Source: Prevotella heparinolytica
GTDB taxonomy: Bacteria; Bacteroidota; Bacteroidia; Bacteroidales; Bacteroidaceae
Direction of reading: 5' to 3'
Length of the DNA stretch: 64,000 bases
Assembly: GCF_004342845.1 (NCBI RefSeq)
Contig: NZ_SLXB01000017.1
Coordinates: 1 to 64,000 of the forward strand
Shown: positions 62,631-64,000 of the stretch, one piece after another
Layout: every line of letters starts with the position of its first letter
Position numbering within the stretch: position 1 is the stretch's first letter
The notes under the pieces: generated by a model
Told to the model about the DNA's origin: nothing
Seen by the model: the letters and a program-made list of their open reading frames with translations, nothing else
Databases searched by the model: none
Position numbers and translations under genes: made by a program

Positions 62631-63601
62631 AACGTACCATTGCTATTGTAGCAGGAGGTGATACCTCCGAATTTCAGGTGTCCCTGCGCAGTGCGCAAGG
62701 AATTTATTCCTTCATCGACAAGGAGAAATATATACTTTACATCGTGCAGATGCACGGCCGCGACTGGCATGTCCGGCTGCCCGACGGTACAACAGCGCCC
62801 ATAGACCGTAATGACTTCAGTTTCCTGCTGAACGGCAAGAAGGTGGTGTTCGATTTCGCCTATATCACCATTCACGGCACTCCGGGCGAGGACGGACGTT
62901 TGCAAGGCTATTTCGACATGCTGCGCATCCCCTACTCCTGCTGCGGCGTGCTGGCGGCCTCCCTCACTTACGATAAGTTTGCCTGCAACCAGTATCTCAA
63001 GTCGTTTGGGGTGCGCATTGCCGAATCGTTGCTGCTGCGCAAGGGGCAGACGATTTCCGACGAAGACGTCATCGAGAAAATAGGCCTGCCTTGTTTCATC
63101 AAGCCCGGCTTGGGAGGCAGCAGTTTCGGCGTAACCAAAGTAAAGACCCGCGAGCAGATACAACCGGCCATTGCCAAAGCATTTGAAGAGGCGCAGGAAG
63201 TGTTGGTGGAGGCCTTCATGGAGGGGATGGAGCTGACCTGCGGTTGCTACAAAACGAAAGAAAAGAGCGTGGTATTCCCCCTGACGGAAGTGGTGTCGCA
63301 CAACGAGTACTTCGATTATGAAGCCAAATACAACGGCGAATCCGATGAGATTACCCCCGCCCGCGTCTCGGACGAATTGCGCGACCGCGTGCAGCAACTC
63401 ACCTCCGCCATATACGATATACTGAATGCCCAAGGAATCATCCGCGTGGACTACATCATCACGGCCGGCGAGAAGATAAACCTGCTGGAAGTGAACACCA
63501 CACCCGGCATGACAGCTACCAGCTTCATCCCGCAACAAGTGCGTGCCGCCGGACTGGATATAAAGGATGTAATGACAGATATTATAGAAAATGCATTTTA
63601 G
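62627..63601 (+). CDS. ddl: D-alanine--D-alanine ligase
   Basis: 324 residues, an ATP-grasp enzyme. The N-terminal GGDTSEFQVSLRSAQ block corresponds to the family G-x-x-S-E motif. FITIHGTPGEDGRLQG-like sequence (about 82-98) and the C-terminal NLLEVNTTPGMT (about 285-296) provide the substrate and magnesium contacts. It joins two D-Ala for peptidoglycan precursors. It is translationally coupled to the pseudouridine synthase gene and is followed 24 bp later by an acyltransferase gene. Confidence 0.94.
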   Translation: MKRTIAIVAGGDTSEFQVSLRSAQGIYSFIDKEKYILYIVQMHGRDWHVRLPDGTTAPIDRNDFSFLLNGKKVVFDFAYITIHGTPGEDGRLQGYFDMLRIPYSCCGVLAASLTYDKFACNQYLKSFGVRIAESLLLRKGQTISDEDVIEKIGLPCFIKPGLGGSSFGVTKVKTREQIQPAIAKAFEEAQEVLVEAFMEGMELTCGCYKTKEKSVVFPLTEVVSHNEYFDYEAKYNGESDEITPARVSDELRDRVQQLTSAIYDILNAQGIIRVDYIITAGEKINLLEVNTTPGMTATSFIPQQVRAAGLDIKDVMTDIIENAF

Positions 63602-63625
63602 CGGTAACACTAATCCCCGATTATT

Positions 63626-64000
63626 ATGAACGCGAACGTAGAATTTGATGAAATCCGTCCTTATCACGACGAAGAGCTTCCGCAGATTTATGAGGAGCTG
63701 ATTGCCGATGCGGCATTCCGCGAAGCTGTTTCAATGGTTATGCCCGGCGTCCCTTTCGAACTGCTTGCCCGGCAGATGCGTGCCTGCAAAACAAAACTGG
63801 AGTTTCAGAAGACCTTCTGCTATCCCCTTCTACAGAAATTAATCAAGGAGGCCACGGACGGAGTGACGCTCGACCACACCTCATTGCCGGACGAGGGAAA
63901 GAATTTCACCTACATCTCCAATCACCGCGACATTATACTCGACTCCGGCTTCCTCTCCGTTTTGCTGATAGACTGGGGACTGGACACTCCCGAAATAGCC
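63626..64000 (+). CDS. 1-acylglycerol-3-phosphate acyltransferase family, 5' part
   Basis: The first 125 codons are present; the gene runs off the right edge. After a helical N-terminal extension of about 85 residues the PlsC-type catalytic motif appears as ISNHRDIILDSG (about 94-105), an NHRD variant of the usual His-x4-Asp. Extended acyltransferases of this kind occur in Bacteroidetes next to ddl. The substrate could be lysophosphatidate or another membrane lipid precursor. No signal peptide is seen, and it probably binds the inner membrane from the cytoplasm. Confidence 0.75.
   Translation, partial: MNANVEFDEIRPYHDEELPQIYEELIADAAFREAVSMVMPGVPFELLARQMRACKTKLEFQKTFCYPLLQKLIKEATDGVTLDHTSLPDEGKNFTYISNHRDIILDSGFLSVLLIDWGLDTPEIA

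Noticed and set aside
1..64000. tRNA and rRNA genes
   Set aside because: No cloverleaf-like or rRNA-like segment was seen in any intergenic gap; a covariance scan would be needed to exclude them fully.

Overview
The window comes from a gut-type Bacteroides or a close Bacteroidales relative. The evidence is two complete SusC/SusD polysaccharide-utilisation loci with ECF sigma/FecR pairs, a TamB/TamL outer-membrane assembly pair, Bacteroidales-specific DUF families (DUF4857, DUF4876, DUF6850, DUF6078, DUF1735), and many promoters of the Bacteroides type (TTTG, about 20 nt, TAnnTTTG). I see no rRNA, tRNA or CRISPR array.

Layout. 1-3.4 kb is an accessory region: the 5' end of an OmpA/DUF3575-like surface gene, a probable invertible promoter flanked by two 23-bp palindromes, the neighbouring tyrosine recombinase, then an Abi_2 (HEPN-type) defence gene and a decayed AraC gene bracketed by two perfect 79-bp direct repeats. 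3.5-13.1 kb is an eight-gene leftward operon: TonB-dependent receptor, DUF4876 lipoprotein, DUF6850 barrel, Cys/His-rich OB-fold lipoprotein, PepSY membrane protein, ABC ATPase, permease and DUF4857. It looks like an uncharacterised metal or metallophore system. 14.0-21.4 kb holds an NtrC-type regulator, a divergent cyclophilin/M16 peptidase pair, a MATE pump and a hybrid histidine kinase with an Hpt domain. 21.6-31.5 kb is PUL 1 (leftward; GH18, two DUF1735 glycan-binding lipoproteins, SusD, SusC, FecR, sigma), probably for N-glycans. 32.2-39.2 kb is TamB-TamL. 39.6-48.0 kb is PUL 2 (rightward; sigma, FecR, SusC, SusD, one Ser-type sulfatase).

48.3-54.9 kb is the arginine/proline set argR, a GNAT acyltransferase, argG, argC, argD and proC, interrupted by a truncated HigA-like regulator and a DUF6078 gene. 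55.0-60.4 kb holds a soluble PAS histidine kinase, an XRE-cupin regulator with its acyl-CoA synthetase, and a PagL-like lipid A deacylase. 60.8-64 kb is a conserved envelope operon: PASTA protein, RluA-family pseudouridine synthase, D-Ala-D-Ala ligase and an acyltransferase cut by the window end.

The most unusual signal is not a gene. Seven intergenic regions carry short imperfect tandem arrays whose sequences mostly differ but whose period is 22 bp (one B unit is 23 bp). Two pairs of arrays are related over long distances in inverted orientation (3.1 kb with 60.6 kb; 31.9 kb with 39.4 kb), and the latter pair sits upstream of the two ECF sigma genes. Other notable signals are the off-oriented invertible promoter, a plus-strand terminator inside the PUL 1 susC leader that suggests a DonS-like antisense RNA, and the eight-gene TonB/ABC operon. 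All motif and repeat calls were made by eye, and no database search was run.
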